From JAYWXI01 sp036016955 (GTDB taxonomy: Bacteria; Bacteroidota; Bacteroidia; Flavobacteriales; Weeksellaceae): a stretch of 64,000 nt of DNA. The DNA lies in the NCBI RefSeq assembly GCF_036016955.1, contig NZ_JAYWXI010000001.1:124001-188000 (forward strand), written 5' to 3'. Each line of letters starts with the position of its first letter. The stretch's first letter is position 1. The position numbers were made by a program, and so were the translations under genes. Positions 16,293-24,692 of the stretch are shown here, in pieces. Under the pieces are notes generated by a model. That model was not told where the DNA came from. It did no database searches and was given only the letters and a program-made list of their open reading frames with translations.

Positions 16293-17498
16293 TTATTTTT
16301 TCAAAAGATGATTTTTATTAATTTTTGAAAAAATCCACGAGACCGTTATTCCGAATAGTGAAGCCACACCACAGACCATGGCGTAGTTTTTCCAAATGAT
16401 TCGAACCGGAAAAGGGAGGTCGATACCGGCTTTGAAAAAACCGGTCATGATTTGGAAATAGCACATTAATGTTCCGATGAAAAGCCCGGTAATAATCCCA
16501 AAGCCTACAATTAAAACACCGGTGTAGAAGTAGATGTTGCGTAATTGTTTGGTGGGAAGACCTAATGAAATTAGAGCCTTGGCCTGCTCTTTTTTGTCCA
16601 GTTGCAGAATGATGATGGCGCCGGCCAAATTGAACGTAGTGATGAAAATAACCAATGCGAAAATGAGATAAATCATCAGTTTTTCGGTGTTGATCATTTT
16701 CCAAAAAGCGGCATTTTCCTCTTTTTTTGTTTTAATGATGTAATCGTTTCCGAGCTGTTCGGCGAGTGTTTTTTTAACGGTGTCGGCTTGGTCGGGATTT
16801 TTTAGTTTGACCACGATTTTGTAAGCCGAATTTTTAGGGAGATTCAGGAGTTCTTGCCCTAGTTCCAATGGAGCGATGATGTAGTTGTTCAGTTGGTCGT
16901 TTCCCGAAAAAACTCCGCTGGCAAAGACTTCCCGTTTGGTAAAGATGTCGGCTTCGCTGTGGATTAATCCGGTGCCGGGTTTGGGCATGTAAACAACGGC
17001 TGCGTCAGGGTTTTCGCCTACGGGAATGGAAAGGCGATTGTCTAAGCCGTTTTCCAATATGATTTCGTTGGAGTAATCAAAGCTGGGGTAGTGACCGAAA
17101 AAGACGCTTTTGTCAATGGGGTTTACTTGGGTGTACGCCGAGTCTACCGCCCGAAGGTAGGCGATTTCGCCGTTTCCTCCGTAAGAGAGATAGACTTTTT
17201 CCTCAATAATTTTGGAAAAATGTTCCGTTTCGGGTTGGGAGGCAAGAATGCGGGCGACTTTTTCGGGGCTTTTTAGTTTTTTTTCGGTTTTTCCCGAAAT
17301 GGAAAGGTCGGCATGAAGGTTAGCAATCATGTCTCGGTTGAGGTCTTCCAGCCCCGTGAATACCGAAACGATAATAAACATAGCGGCTACGGCAGTCATC
17401 ATGGCAAAAGCGGCCAGCCACGTGATGAACGTTACTGCCGTATTGCCCTTCTTGGCAATCAGATAGCGTTTTGCGATGTATAAAGCCGTATTTGCCAC
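16293..17498 (-). CDS. LolC/LolE-type ABC transporter permease (FtsX family)
   Basis: A 401-residue inner-membrane protein with one N-terminal helix (TAVTFITWLAAFAMMTAVAAM), a large periplasmic domain (about 45-265, starting GLEDLNRDMIANLHADLSI) and three C-terminal helices. This is the layout of lipoprotein-releasing permeases. Such permeases move lipoproteins from the inner membrane with an ATPase partner encoded elsewhere. Nine bases downstream of rbfA and probably in one operon with it. Confidence 0.85.
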   Translation of the reverse strand: MANTALYIAKRYLIAKKGNTAVTFITWLAAFAMMTAVAAMFIIVSVFTGLEDLNRDMIANLHADLSISGKTEKKLKSPEKVARILASQPETEHFSKIIEEKVYLSYGGNGEIAYLRAVDSAYTQVNPIDKSVFFGHYPSFDYSNEIILENGLDNRLSIPVGENPDAAVVYMPKPGTGLIHSEADIFTKREVFASGVFSGNDQLNNYIIAPLELGQELLNLPKNSAYKIVVKLKNPDQADTVKKTLAEQLGNDYIIKTKKEENAAFWKMINTEKLMIYLIFALVIFITTFNLAGAIIILQLDKKEQAKALISLGLPTKQLRNIYFYTGVLIVGFGIITGLFIGTLMCYFQIMTGFFKAGIDLPFPVRIIWKNYAMVCGVASLFGITVSWIFSKINKNHLLKK

Positions 17499-17507
17499 GT
17501 TGGAGGT

Positions 17508-17870
17508 TTACAAAATGGGATTATCTCCTAATCCTTTCAGTTCTTTTTCCAGTTTCTCTACATCGTCCAGTGAGGTGTCCAAATAGAAGTAGAGATCGGG
17601 GATGATACGGACTTGGTTAGCCATTTTTTGACCGATGAAATTCCGGTATTGGGATTTATTGGCTTCGATTTCTTTCATAATCGGAGTTCGGTAGTCTTGA
17701 GGGAATATGCTCAGGTAAATCCGAGCGATACTCAAATCCGCCGTTACCCGAACATCCGAGACGGTAATCAGAAAACTTTGGGAACTCTCCGAGGCTTGTT
17801 TGCGAAATAATTCGGCAAAATCTTCCTGTATAATTTGGGCTACTTTTCTTTGTCTGTTGCTTTCATTCAT
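17508..17870 (-). CDS. rbfA: Ribosome-binding factor A
   Basis: A 120-residue KH-fold factor for maturation of the 30S subunit. Typical N-terminus NRQRKVAQIIQEDFAELFRKQ, then ITVSDVRVTADLSIARIYLSIF and the C-terminal RIIPDLYFYLDTSLDDVEKLE. Full length. The -7 box ends 4 bases before its ATG, suggesting a leaderless mRNA. Followed after 9 bases by the LolC/E-type permease gene. Confidence 0.93.
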   Translation of the reverse strand: MNESNRQRKVAQIIQEDFAELFRKQASESSQSFLITVSDVRVTADLSIARIYLSIFPQDYRTPIMKEIEANKSQYRNFIGQKMANQVRIIPDLYFYLDTSLDDVEKLEKELKGLGDNPIL

Positions 17871-17874
17871 GGTG

Positions 17875-17882
17875 CAAATTTA
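17875..17882 (-). promoter_or_regulatory. Promoter -7 box abutting the rbfA start
   Basis: Reads TAAATTTG on the minus strand, followed by CACC and the ATG at 17870: a 4-base gap. Confidence 0.6.
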
Positions 17883-17939
17883 GTGTTTTTTTTATTTTTT
17901 AGCCGAAAGGACGGCGGGATTGCGACCTTTTGTCGGGGG

Positions 17940-18836
17940 TTAGCGTTTCCTTTTCGCGGCTTTCAGGTTGGTGTAAATGCTGTGGATTAGTCCGTCGGCT
18001 ACGGAGATTTTAGGAACGTATATTTTCTGGATGCCACTCCAGCTCATCACTTTGTTGAAAATTTCCAAAGCGGGAACCACTACGTCGGCACGGTCTTCCC
18101 TCAGGTTGTATTTGGACATTCGTTCCGGTACGGAAAGCGCAGAAAATTCTTTCAGGTAGTTTCGTACGATATTTAGGGAAAGAGGTTTACCGTCTTTGGT
18201 TTTGCTTAGGGAAAATACTTTGTTGATGTTGCCTCCCGAACCAATGCCGATGATGGGGTTTTTGTCGGCGATATTGGTTTTGATTTCTTGTTTCATTTCT
18301 TTCCAATGGGCTTCGCTAACCAAGCCATTGAGAAGACGGATGGTTCCGATATTGAAAGAACGTTTGTATTTTAGTTTGTCGTTTTCGAAATGCATGAGCT
18401 CGGTGGATCCGCCGCCGACATCAATGTAAAGGTAGCTGAATTTGTCGTCGAGGGTTTCGGCAATGTGGTTTTCGTAGATCAGTCCGGCTTCCTCGTCGCC
18501 GGAAATGATTTCGATGTCGATGCCGGAGGTTTCTTTTACGATTTGGCGTATCTCGTCTCCGTTTTTTGCGTCCCGCATGGCACTGGTGGCGCAGGCTCTG
18601 TAATGCTCTACTTTATAGATGCTCATCAAATCGGCAAAAATTCTCATGGCGTTGATGACCATTTCTTGCCGCTCCATGCGGATTTCGCCATAGCTAAAAA
18701 CATCCATGCCCAAACGCAGCGGAATGCGCAGAAGGTTGAGCTTGACGAATTCGGGATCTCCTTTGGGCTTTTCGATGACTTCGTTAATCAGGAGCCTTGC
18801 GGCGTTGCTGCCGATGTCGATGGCTGCTATTTTCAT
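17940..18836 (-). CDS. ppx: Ppx/GppA-type exopolyphosphatase, short form
   Basis: A 298-residue protein of the ASKHA fold. The first phosphate-binding loop is AAIDIGSNAARLLI (3-16), the second YLYIDVGGGSTELMHF (about 137-152), and IGIGSGGNINKVF is near 197. It hydrolyses polyphosphate and/or guanosine pentaphosphate. It is the minimal two-domain form, without the HD-like C-terminal domains of E. coli PPX. It lies 56 bases downstream of ppk1 on the same strand, giving synthesis and breakdown enzymes in one unit; a -7 box between them may give it its own promoter. Confidence 0.9.
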   Translation of the reverse strand: MKIAAIDIGSNAARLLINEVIEKPKGDPEFVKLNLLRIPLRLGMDVFSYGEIRMERQEMVINAMRIFADLMSIYKVEHYRACATSAMRDAKNGDEIRQIVKETSGIDIEIISGDEEAGLIYENHIAETLDDKFSYLYIDVGGGSTELMHFENDKLKYKRSFNIGTIRLLNGLVSEAHWKEMKQEIKTNIADKNPIIGIGSGGNINKVFSLSKTKDGKPLSLNIVRNYLKEFSALSVPERMSKYNLREDRADVVVPALEIFNKVMSWSGIQKIYVPKISVADGLIHSIYTNLKAAKRKR

Positions 18837-18846
18837 TTTTTTTTGA

Positions 18847-18854
18847 CAAAGTTA
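18847..18854 (-). promoter_or_regulatory. Possible internal promoter -7 box before ppx
   Basis: Reads TAACTTTG on the minus strand, 10 bases before the ppx ATG and just after the ppk1 stop. Confidence 0.4.
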
Positions 18855-18892
18855 AAGGTTAGGGAGCATATATTTGGCTTAATGCACGCTTT

Positions 18893-20968
18893 TTATTTTG
18901 AAGTGTTTTGGGTTTTGGCGTGAAGATAGCGGTAGATTTCGATTTGAGATCGTTTTTCTTCGCCTTCTTGTTGCACGTATTTGTTTTTCATTTTGGCGTC
19001 CAAAATGCGAGCTTTCACGTTGTCGCTAAGTTGGATGTCGAGAAGGTCTTTGAGTTCCTGTTTTAGGTTTTTGTCGGTTATTTTTACGGCGGCTTCTATG
19101 CGGTGATCCAGGTTTCGGGTCATCCAATCGGCGGAAGAGAGGTACACGTCTTGTGCGCCTTTGTTGTAAAAATACATGATGCGGCTGTGTTCCAGGTACT
19201 CGTCGACGATGCTGATGGCGTGGATGGTTTTTTTGAAATGTTTTTGGTTCACGGCGCAGTAAATGCCTCTGACGATTAGGCGGATGTCCACCCCGGCTTC
19301 GGCGGCTTCGTAGAGTTTACTGATCATGTGGCGGTCGCTTAAGGCATTGACTTTGATAATCATTTTTGCTTTTCGGCCGGCTTTGGCTTCGGCGATTTCA
19401 CGGTCGATGTGCCAGGCTATTTTTTCTCTCATGTATTTGGGGCATACCAAGAGGTTTTTTACGTTTTTCAAGGTTTCTTCGGGATTGACTTTTGGTTTTC
19501 GGAAGGCATTGAATACTTTATTGATGTCGGCCATGAGGGTTCTGTTACTGGTCATCAGCAGGTTGTCACCATAGATTTTGGCGGTCTTTTCGTTGAAGTT
19601 TCCGGTACTTACGAAGCCGTATTGGAGTGTTTTGTTTTGGACTCTTTTTTTTATGACGCAAAGTTTGGCGTGGACTTTTTTATTGGGGATGCCCACCAAG
19701 ACGTTGATGCCTTCCAATTCAAGGCGTTCTTTCCATTTCAGATTGTTTTCTTCGTCGAATCGGGCACGGAGTTCCACCATTACGGTGACGTTTTTTCCGT
19801 TTCTTGCGGCGTTGATGAGTGCGTTGGCGATTTTGGAGTTGGAAGCCAGTCGGTAGACGGTGAGTTGGATGGTTTTTACGTCGGGATCCATGGCGGCCTC
19901 CCTTAAAAGGTCGATGACCGGGGTATAGGTGTGGTAAGGGAAGGTTAGCAGGACGTCTTTCTTTAGTACGACATCGGTGACGCGCTGGCCATGGGTGAAG
20001 TCCTGATGGGTGAAAGATGTTCTTTCGATGGGTTTTTTAATGGCTTTAAACACGTCGGGGAAGTCCATGAAGTGTTTGAAGTTATGGATCTTTTGTCCCG
20101 GAATAATGCTGTCTCTTGCGGTTAGATTTAGTTTTTTGATTAGTAATTCGAGCAGGGCTTTGTCGATATCGCGATCGAACACGAACCGGGTGGGTTTTCC
20201 TTTTCGTCGGGTTTTTACGGCTTTTTGGATTTTTTCCGCCAGAGTGGTTCGGATGTCGTTGTCCAAGTCGAATTCGGCATCTTTGGTTACTTTGAAGCAG
20301 TGAGCCTGAAAATCATCGTATTCGAAATAGGAAAAAATATGCGGGAGGTTTGCAATGATGACGTCTTCCAGTAGCATGACGTTTTTTTCTCCGTTTTCCG
20401 AAGGGAGCAATACGAAGCGGCCCATGACGCGGCTGGGGACTTCGATGATGGCGTAATGGCTGCGGTACTGCCATTGTTTATTGCGCATGGCAATACCGAT
20501 GTAAAGGCTTTTTTCCCTTAAATAGGGCATCGGTGTATTTTCGTGCAGGAGGATGGGGATGACGTTGCTTTCGACCTCTTCATCGAAATATTGGCGGACG
20601 AAGGCTTCTTGTTGTTTGTTGAGGTTTTTGTGGGTTTTGATAAAAACATTTTGCTCCTCCATTTCTTTTAAGAGGCCTTTCCATGTTTGGTTGAAATCTT
20701 CTTGCTGTTTGATGACGATTTCGTTGATTCGTTTGAGTATTTTGGAGGGAGGCTGAAAGAAGGAATCCGTAATGAAGCGGTCTTTGAAATCCATGGCGCG
20801 CTTGAGGCCCGCGACGCGAACCCGGAAAAATTCGTCAAGATTGTTGGAAAAAATACCTAAGAATCTTATCCGTAGCAGCAGAGGGACGGTTTTGTCCATG
20901 GCTTCCTGCATGACGCGTTCGTTGAAGGCTAACCAGGTGATGTCTCTGGGGTTGAATTGTTCGGCCAT
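18893..20968 (-). CDS. ppk1: Polyphosphate kinase 1
   Basis: A 691-residue enzyme that builds polyphosphate from ATP. N-terminal domain FNPRDITWLAFNERVMQEA (5-23) and RIRFLGIFSNNLDEFFRVRV (about 32-51) are typical. The phosphohistidine region is KVHAKLCVI (about 432-440), and the second catalytic histidine region is SSADWMTRNLDHRIEAAV near 630. Full length. Heads a two-gene unit with ppx. The window also encodes three PPK2 proteins. Confidence 0.97.
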   Translation of the reverse strand: MAEQFNPRDITWLAFNERVMQEAMDKTVPLLLRIRFLGIFSNNLDEFFRVRVAGLKRAMDFKDRFITDSFFQPPSKILKRINEIVIKQQEDFNQTWKGLLKEMEEQNVFIKTHKNLNKQQEAFVRQYFDEEVESNVIPILLHENTPMPYLREKSLYIGIAMRNKQWQYRSHYAIIEVPSRVMGRFVLLPSENGEKNVMLLEDVIIANLPHIFSYFEYDDFQAHCFKVTKDAEFDLDNDIRTTLAEKIQKAVKTRRKGKPTRFVFDRDIDKALLELLIKKLNLTARDSIIPGQKIHNFKHFMDFPDVFKAIKKPIERTSFTHQDFTHGQRVTDVVLKKDVLLTFPYHTYTPVIDLLREAAMDPDVKTIQLTVYRLASNSKIANALINAARNGKNVTVMVELRARFDEENNLKWKERLELEGINVLVGIPNKKVHAKLCVIKKRVQNKTLQYGFVSTGNFNEKTAKIYGDNLLMTSNRTLMADINKVFNAFRKPKVNPEETLKNVKNLLVCPKYMREKIAWHIDREIAEAKAGRKAKMIIKVNALSDRHMISKLYEAAEAGVDIRLIVRGIYCAVNQKHFKKTIHAISIVDEYLEHSRIMYFYNKGAQDVYLSSADWMTRNLDHRIEAAVKITDKNLKQELKDLLDIQLSDNVKARILDAKMKNKYVQQEGEEKRSQIEIYRYLHAKTQNTSK

Positions 20969-20990
20969 TGGTAATAGGATTGTTTTTGCC

Positions 20991-20998
20991 CAAAAATA
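20991..20998 (-). promoter_or_regulatory. Promoter -7 box of ppk1
   Basis: Reads TATTTTTG on the minus strand, 22 bases before the ATG at 20968. Confidence 0.5.
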
Positions 20999-21282
20999 AG
21001 GAATTTTACTTTTAAACGGAGGTGAAGCAAAATATAAAAACGGTTTTCCGAGGGCTGTTCATTTTGTGCTTATATTATGAGCGATCTTTCGGATGATGGG
21101 AGGGGATTTGGATTTGGAGGATGATGTGGCTAGGGAATTCTTGAAGAGAGTATAAATATTTTGTTAATTGGAGCCAGTGTTTTTAGCAAAAAGCACTCAA
21201 TTGTTAGCGGGAAATCTCTTGAAATATTGAGGACTGAAATGTGTTTTTTGGGGGCGGAAATCTGTTGGTGAAATTTAAAAAC

Positions 21283-21327
21283 AAAAAAATCTCAACTTGC
21301 TGAATTTTAGCTTGTTGAGATTTTTTT
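21283..21327 (-). terminator. Terminator of tRNA-Gln
   Basis: AAAAAAATCTCAAC pairs with GTTGAGATTTTTTT (14 bases, with a few more inside) around a short loop. It lies 4 bases past the tRNA 3' end on the minus strand. Confidence 0.75.
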
Positions 21328-21330
21328 AAG

Positions 21331-21402
21331 TAGACCCACAGGGACTCGAACCCCGAATAACTGAACCAAAATCAGGTGTGTTGCCAATTACACCATGGGT
21401 CT
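21331..21402 (-). tRNA. tRNA-Gln (anticodon TTG)
   Basis: 72 bases without an encoded CCA. The acceptor stem AGACCCA pairs with TGGGTCT, the T-arm GGTTCGAGTCC is present, and the anticodon stem CTGA/TCAG encloses a loop with TTG at positions 34-36. Followed by a strong terminator. Confidence 0.95.
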
Positions 21403-21418
21403 GTTGTTTTAAGTGGTG

Positions 21419-21426
21419 CAAATTTA
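21419..21426 (-). promoter_or_regulatory. Promoter -7 box of tRNA-Gln
   Basis: Reads TAAATTTG on the minus strand, 16 bases before the tRNA 5' end. Confidence 0.55.
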
Positions 21427-21500
21427 CGTCTTTTTTTTAAAACTCCAAATTTTTTTTTAATCTTTTTTACTATTTTTAGACTTTCAAATCAGAGTTAGGT

Positions 21501-22523
21501 ATGGAGGTTGATTTTAACCAATTTGATATTAAGGCGTTACGTTCGTCGTCTTTGTTTGAGGAGTCGGTACTTTTTTTTCTGAAGGATTGGTTTTCGCCCG
21601 ATGTGGCGGTGGCGGTGCAGACTTCGGGATCCACGGGAGAACCTAAACGCTTTTTGGTGGAAAAGGAACGGATGAGGTCTTCGGCTCGGATGACGGTGGA
21701 TTTTTTGGGTTTGAAACCGGGGGATACGGCACTTCTTGCGTTGCCGGTGCAATACATTTCGGGAAAGATGATGGTGGTGAGAGCGGCGGAGCGGCGTTTG
21801 AAACTTTGGGTAGGCGAATCTTCGTTAACGCCTTTGGCGAAGTTGGACCGGCATGTGGATTTTTGTGCGCTTACGCCTTTGCAGGTGGAGCATAGTCTGG
21901 ATAAAATCCATTGGGTGAAAAATTTGATTATTGGCGGTGCGGCGGTCTCGGAAAGTCTGAAGGCGAGACTTAGGGCTCGCTTAAACGAATTGGCAGCGGA
22001 AGTAAGGGTTTTTGAAACTTACGGGATGACGGAAACTTTATCGCATATTGCATTAAAGGCGATTTATCCCAAAGATGATGGATGCTTTTCGGTTTTGGAA
22101 GGGGTGGCTGTTGATTTGGATGACCGGGGATGTTTGGTGGTTGATGCGCCGGCTTTGGCTGAGGGGAGGCTTCATACGAACGATTTGGTGAAAATGGAAG
22201 AGGCTGGGCGTTTTCGTTTTTTGGGGCGGGTGGATCACGTGATTAATTCGGGTGGGGCGAAAATTTCCCCCGAAGTTTTGGAGGCTGTGGTCAGGCGTTA
22301 TGTTTCCAATGAAGTTTTGTTTGTCGGGGAGAGAGATGAGATTTTGGGGCAGAGGTTGGTGCTCGTGGTGGAAGGCGAGCGGAATGCTGAGCTTTGCAAA
22401 GTTATTGAAGGGATTGCTTTTGGAAAATCGTTTCATCGGCCGAAGCGGGTTGTTTTTCTTCCGGTGTTTCCTCGGACGCCGAACGGTAAAGTGGATCGCA
22501 GGGCGGTTTTGGATTTGCTTTAG
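21501..22523 (+). CDS. menE: O-succinylbenzoate-CoA ligase-type AMP-binding enzyme (menaquinone synthesis)
   Basis: A 340-residue, short member of the acyl-adenylate family. The phosphate-binding loop is QTSGSTGEPKRFLVEK (about 36-51); the adenine-binding region is FETYGMTETLSHIALK (about 170-185); GRVDHVINSGGAKISPE (about 243) and the C-terminal lysine region RTPNGKVDRRAV (about 325) are present. The small size matches the MenE proteins of Flavobacteria, which activate o-succinylbenzoate. No other men genes are nearby, so the assignment rests on size and motifs. A weak -7 box (TATTTTTA, 21471-21478) lies upstream. Confidence 0.8.
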   Translation: MEVDFNQFDIKALRSSSLFEESVLFFLKDWFSPDVAVAVQTSGSTGEPKRFLVEKERMRSSARMTVDFLGLKPGDTALLALPVQYISGKMMVVRAAERRLKLWVGESSLTPLAKLDRHVDFCALTPLQVEHSLDKIHWVKNLIIGGAAVSESLKARLRARLNELAAEVRVFETYGMTETLSHIALKAIYPKDDGCFSVLEGVAVDLDDRGCLVVDAPALAEGRLHTNDLVKMEEAGRFRFLGRVDHVINSGGAKISPEVLEAVVRRYVSNEVLFVGERDEILGQRLVLVVEGERNAELCKVIEGIAFGKSFHRPKRVVFLPVFPRTPNGKVDRRAVLDLL

Positions 22524-22568
22524 ACGATTGGTGGCTTTGTTTTTGTAGAGAATGGAAAAAGCGAAGAA

Positions 22569-22961
22569 ATGAAATCAATTGCGGGAGAGCTTTCTTATAA
22601 GACGTCGCGGAGCAGTGGGGCTGGAGGTCAGAATGTAAACAAGGTGGAAACCTCGGTTACGGTGTTATGGGATGTGGATGGGAGTCTGCTTTTTGACGAG
22701 GATGAAAAACGATGGATTAAGGAGCGGCTGAAGAATCGAATCAACGCTCAGGGGGTGCTTCAGGTGAGTGTGTCGGAGAGCCGTTTTCAGTTGCAGAATA
22801 AAAAGAAGGCGGTGGAAAAGATTGACGGCTTGGTGAGGATGGCATTGGTGCGGCCTAAAGCCAGATTGAAGACCAAACCGACCAAGGCTCAGAAGGAAAG
22901 GCGTATTCAGGATAAAAAGCAACATGCAGAAAGGAAGGAAAGGCGGCGTTTTCGTTTTTAG
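22569..22961 (+). CDS. arfB: ArfB/YaeJ-type peptidyl-tRNA hydrolase (ribosome rescue)
   Basis: A 130-residue protein with the release-factor GGQ motif in SSGAGGQNVNKVET (about 16-29) and a basic C-terminal tail rich in K and R (TKAQKERRIQDKKQHAERKERRR). The tail is what lets ArfB enter the empty mRNA channel of stalled ribosomes. There is no codon-recognition domain, which separates it from RF1/RF2. Length is typical. 45 bases downstream of menE. Confidence 0.9.
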   Translation: MKSIAGELSYKTSRSSGAGGQNVNKVETSVTVLWDVDGSLLFDEDEKRWIKERLKNRINAQGVLQVSVSESRFQLQNKKKAVEKIDGLVRMALVRPKARLKTKPTKAQKERRIQDKKQHAERKERRRFRF

Positions 22962-23018
22962 TTTTGGAGGTTGGGGGAGCAGTTGGAAGTAGGGTTTCGG
23001 ACAAAGAAAAGAAATGGT

Positions 23019-23026
23019 TATCTTTG
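23019..23026 (+). promoter_or_regulatory. Promoter -7 box of the deoxyhypusine synthase-like gene
   Basis: Reads TATCTTTG, 16 bases before the ATG at 23043. It supports that start over an upstream in-frame start at 22971. Confidence 0.6.
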
Positions 23027-23042
23027 CCTAAATTTTACGACA

Positions 23043-24017
23043 ATGAACAAACCGATTACCGAATTTATCGAGAAATACTATTTGCACTTCAATGCAGCGG
23101 CATTGGTGGATGCTTCCAAGGGTTACGTGGCTCACTTGAAGGATGGAGGGAAGATGATGATTACGCTTGCCGGGGCTATGTCTACGGCGGAGCTTGGGAA
23201 GATATTGGCGGAGATGATTCGTCAGGATAAGGTTCAGATTATTTCCTGTACGGGAGCTAATTTGGAGGAGGATCTTATGAATCTGGTGGCGCATACGCAT
23301 TACGAAAGGGTGCCGCATTACCGTGATCTTACGCCTCAGCAGGAGTGGGATCTTTTGGAAAGGGGGTTGAATCGTGTAACGGATACCTGTATTCCTGAAG
23401 AGGAGGCTTTTCGTCGTTTGCAGAAGCATATTTATGCCATTTGGAAAGAGGCGGACGAGAAGGGGGAGAGGTATTTCCCTCACGAGTATATGTATAAGCT
23501 TTTGCTTTCGGGGGTGTTGGAGCAGTATTATGAAATTCCGAAAGAGAACTCTTGGATGTTGGCGGCTGCGGAGAAGAATCTTCCGATTGTGGTGCCGGGT
23601 TGGGAGGACTCCACGATGGGGAATATTTTTGCCAGCTACTGCATTAAGGGGGATTTGAAGCCTTCTACCATGAAGTCGGGGATTGAGTACATGACCTTTT
23701 TGGCGGATTGGTATCCTAAGAATTCAGGAGGTAAAGGGGTTGGTTTCTTCCAGATTGGTGGAGGGATAGCGGGCGACTTCCCGATTTGTGTGGTTCCGAT
23801 GTTGTATCAGGATTTGGAGATGACGGATATTCCTTTTTGGTCTTATTTCTGTCAGATTTCGGATTCCACGACGTCTTATGGCTCTTATTCGGGCGCGGTG
23901 CCGAACGAAAAAATCACTTGGGGCAAATTGGATATTACCACGCCTAAATTTATTGTGGAGAGTGATGCTACCATTTGTGCTCCTTTGATGTTCCAATATA
24001 TTTTGGAAAACTCTTAG
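23043..24017 (+). CDS. Deoxyhypusine synthase-family protein
   Basis: About 324 residues from ATG 23043. It matches the deoxyhypusine synthase fold: an NAD-binding stretch MITLAGAMSTAELGKILAEMI (about 42-62), VQIISCTGANLEEDLMNL, GKGVGFFQIGGGIAGDFPICVVPML and EKITWGKLDI near the C-terminus, where the lysine of W-G-K corresponds to the catalytic lysine of eukaryotic and archaeal DHS. Bacteria have no eIF5A, so the substrate must differ; polyamine-forming roles have been proposed for bacterial homologues. No polyamine genes are adjacent. It has its own promoter and terminator. Confidence 0.85.
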   Translation: MNKPITEFIEKYYLHFNAAALVDASKGYVAHLKDGGKMMITLAGAMSTAELGKILAEMIRQDKVQIISCTGANLEEDLMNLVAHTHYERVPHYRDLTPQQEWDLLERGLNRVTDTCIPEEEAFRRLQKHIYAIWKEADEKGERYFPHEYMYKLLLSGVLEQYYEIPKENSWMLAAAEKNLPIVVPGWEDSTMGNIFASYCIKGDLKPSTMKSGIEYMTFLADWYPKNSGGKGVGFFQIGGGIAGDFPICVVPMLYQDLEMTDIPFWSYFCQISDSTTSYGSYSGAVPNEKITWGKLDITTPKFIVESDATICAPLMFQYILENS

Positions 24018-24040
24018 GAGAACGTTGGGGTCTTATGATA

Positions 24041-24080
24041 AAGCCTGGAATTCACTTCTTGTGAATCCGGGCTTCTTTTG
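24041..24080 (+). terminator. Terminator of the deoxyhypusine synthase-like gene
   Basis: AAGCCTGGAATTCAC pairs imperfectly with GTGAATCCGGGCTT around a 5-base loop, followed by CTTTTG. Confidence 0.65.
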
Positions 24081-24124
24081 TTGAAGGGGTTGTTTTGTTT
24101 TACTTTACTTTATTATATCTTGGT

Positions 24125-24673
24125 TTAGTTCATGGAAACGTCCTGAGGCATATTGGCCCATAGTAGAAATTGGCCGCCGAGGTTTTGCATGATGTTTTTC
24201 CATAGGTCTTGGTGGTAGGGAGAGGTGTAGTCCAATTGATGGGTATCGACAACGGTCCAGTAGTGGTTTCGGATTTCGTTTTCCAGTTGCTTGGCGGCCC
24301 AGCCGCTGTAGCCGGAGAAAATTTTGATGTGGCTGGGATCGAGGCGGTTTTCGATGGCTTCTCCGATAATGGTTTCGGTGTCTTCGGTAAGATAGAAGTC
24401 GTCATTGATTTTCAGGGCGAATTTGTTTAAGGGTTGGCCTTTGACGATGAAGAAGACTTTGTCGTTTTCCACGGGGCCGCCTTCGTAGATTTCGATGTTG
24501 AACCCTAGGAGTTCTCGTAGGTTTTGGCTGATGTGTCCGTTTTTTTTGTTGAGAACGAGCCCGAATGCGCCTTCTTCGTTGTGGTCGATAATCAGGACGA
24601 CCGCCCGGGAAAAAATATCCCCCGAAACATCAGGCATGGAAATTAATAGTTTACCTTTGTAGGAGTTATTCAT
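24125..24673 (-). CDS. YqgE/AlgH-family protein
   Basis: About 182 residues from ATG 24673. Family hallmarks: GKLLISMPDVSGDIFSRAVVLI near the N-terminus, GAFGLVLNKK (about 39-48), YEGGPVENDKVFFI (about 64-77) and FSGYSGWAAKQLENEI (about 117-132). The biochemical function of this family is unknown. An upstream in-frame TTG (24679) is part of the -7 box and is unlikely to be used. Divergent from pdxH, with 19 bases between start codons. Confidence 0.9.
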   Translation of the reverse strand: MNNSYKGKLLISMPDVSGDIFSRAVVLIIDHNEEGAFGLVLNKKNGHISQNLRELLGFNIEIYEGGPVENDKVFFIVKGQPLNKFALKINDDFYLTEDTETIIGEAIENRLDPSHIKIFSGYSGWAAKQLENEIRNHYWTVVDTHQLDYTSPYHQDLWKNIMQNLGGQFLLWANMPQDVSMN

Positions 24674-24676
24674 ACT

Positions 24677-24684
24677 CAAAAATA
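24677..24684 (-). promoter_or_regulatory. Promoter -7 box abutting the yqgE-type start
   Basis: Reads TATTTTTG on the minus strand and is followed by AGT and then the ATG: a 3-base gap, the tightest in the window. Confidence 0.55.
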
Positions 24685-24692
24685 AAAAAAAT

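Larger units (their letters stand above)
20969..21330. other. Intergenic region between ppk1 and tRNA-Gln
   Basis: About 360 bases. It contains the ppk1 -7 box (20991-20998) and the tRNA terminator (21283-21327). In the middle I see only very short open frames and no convincing gene or structured RNA. Confidence 0.5.
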
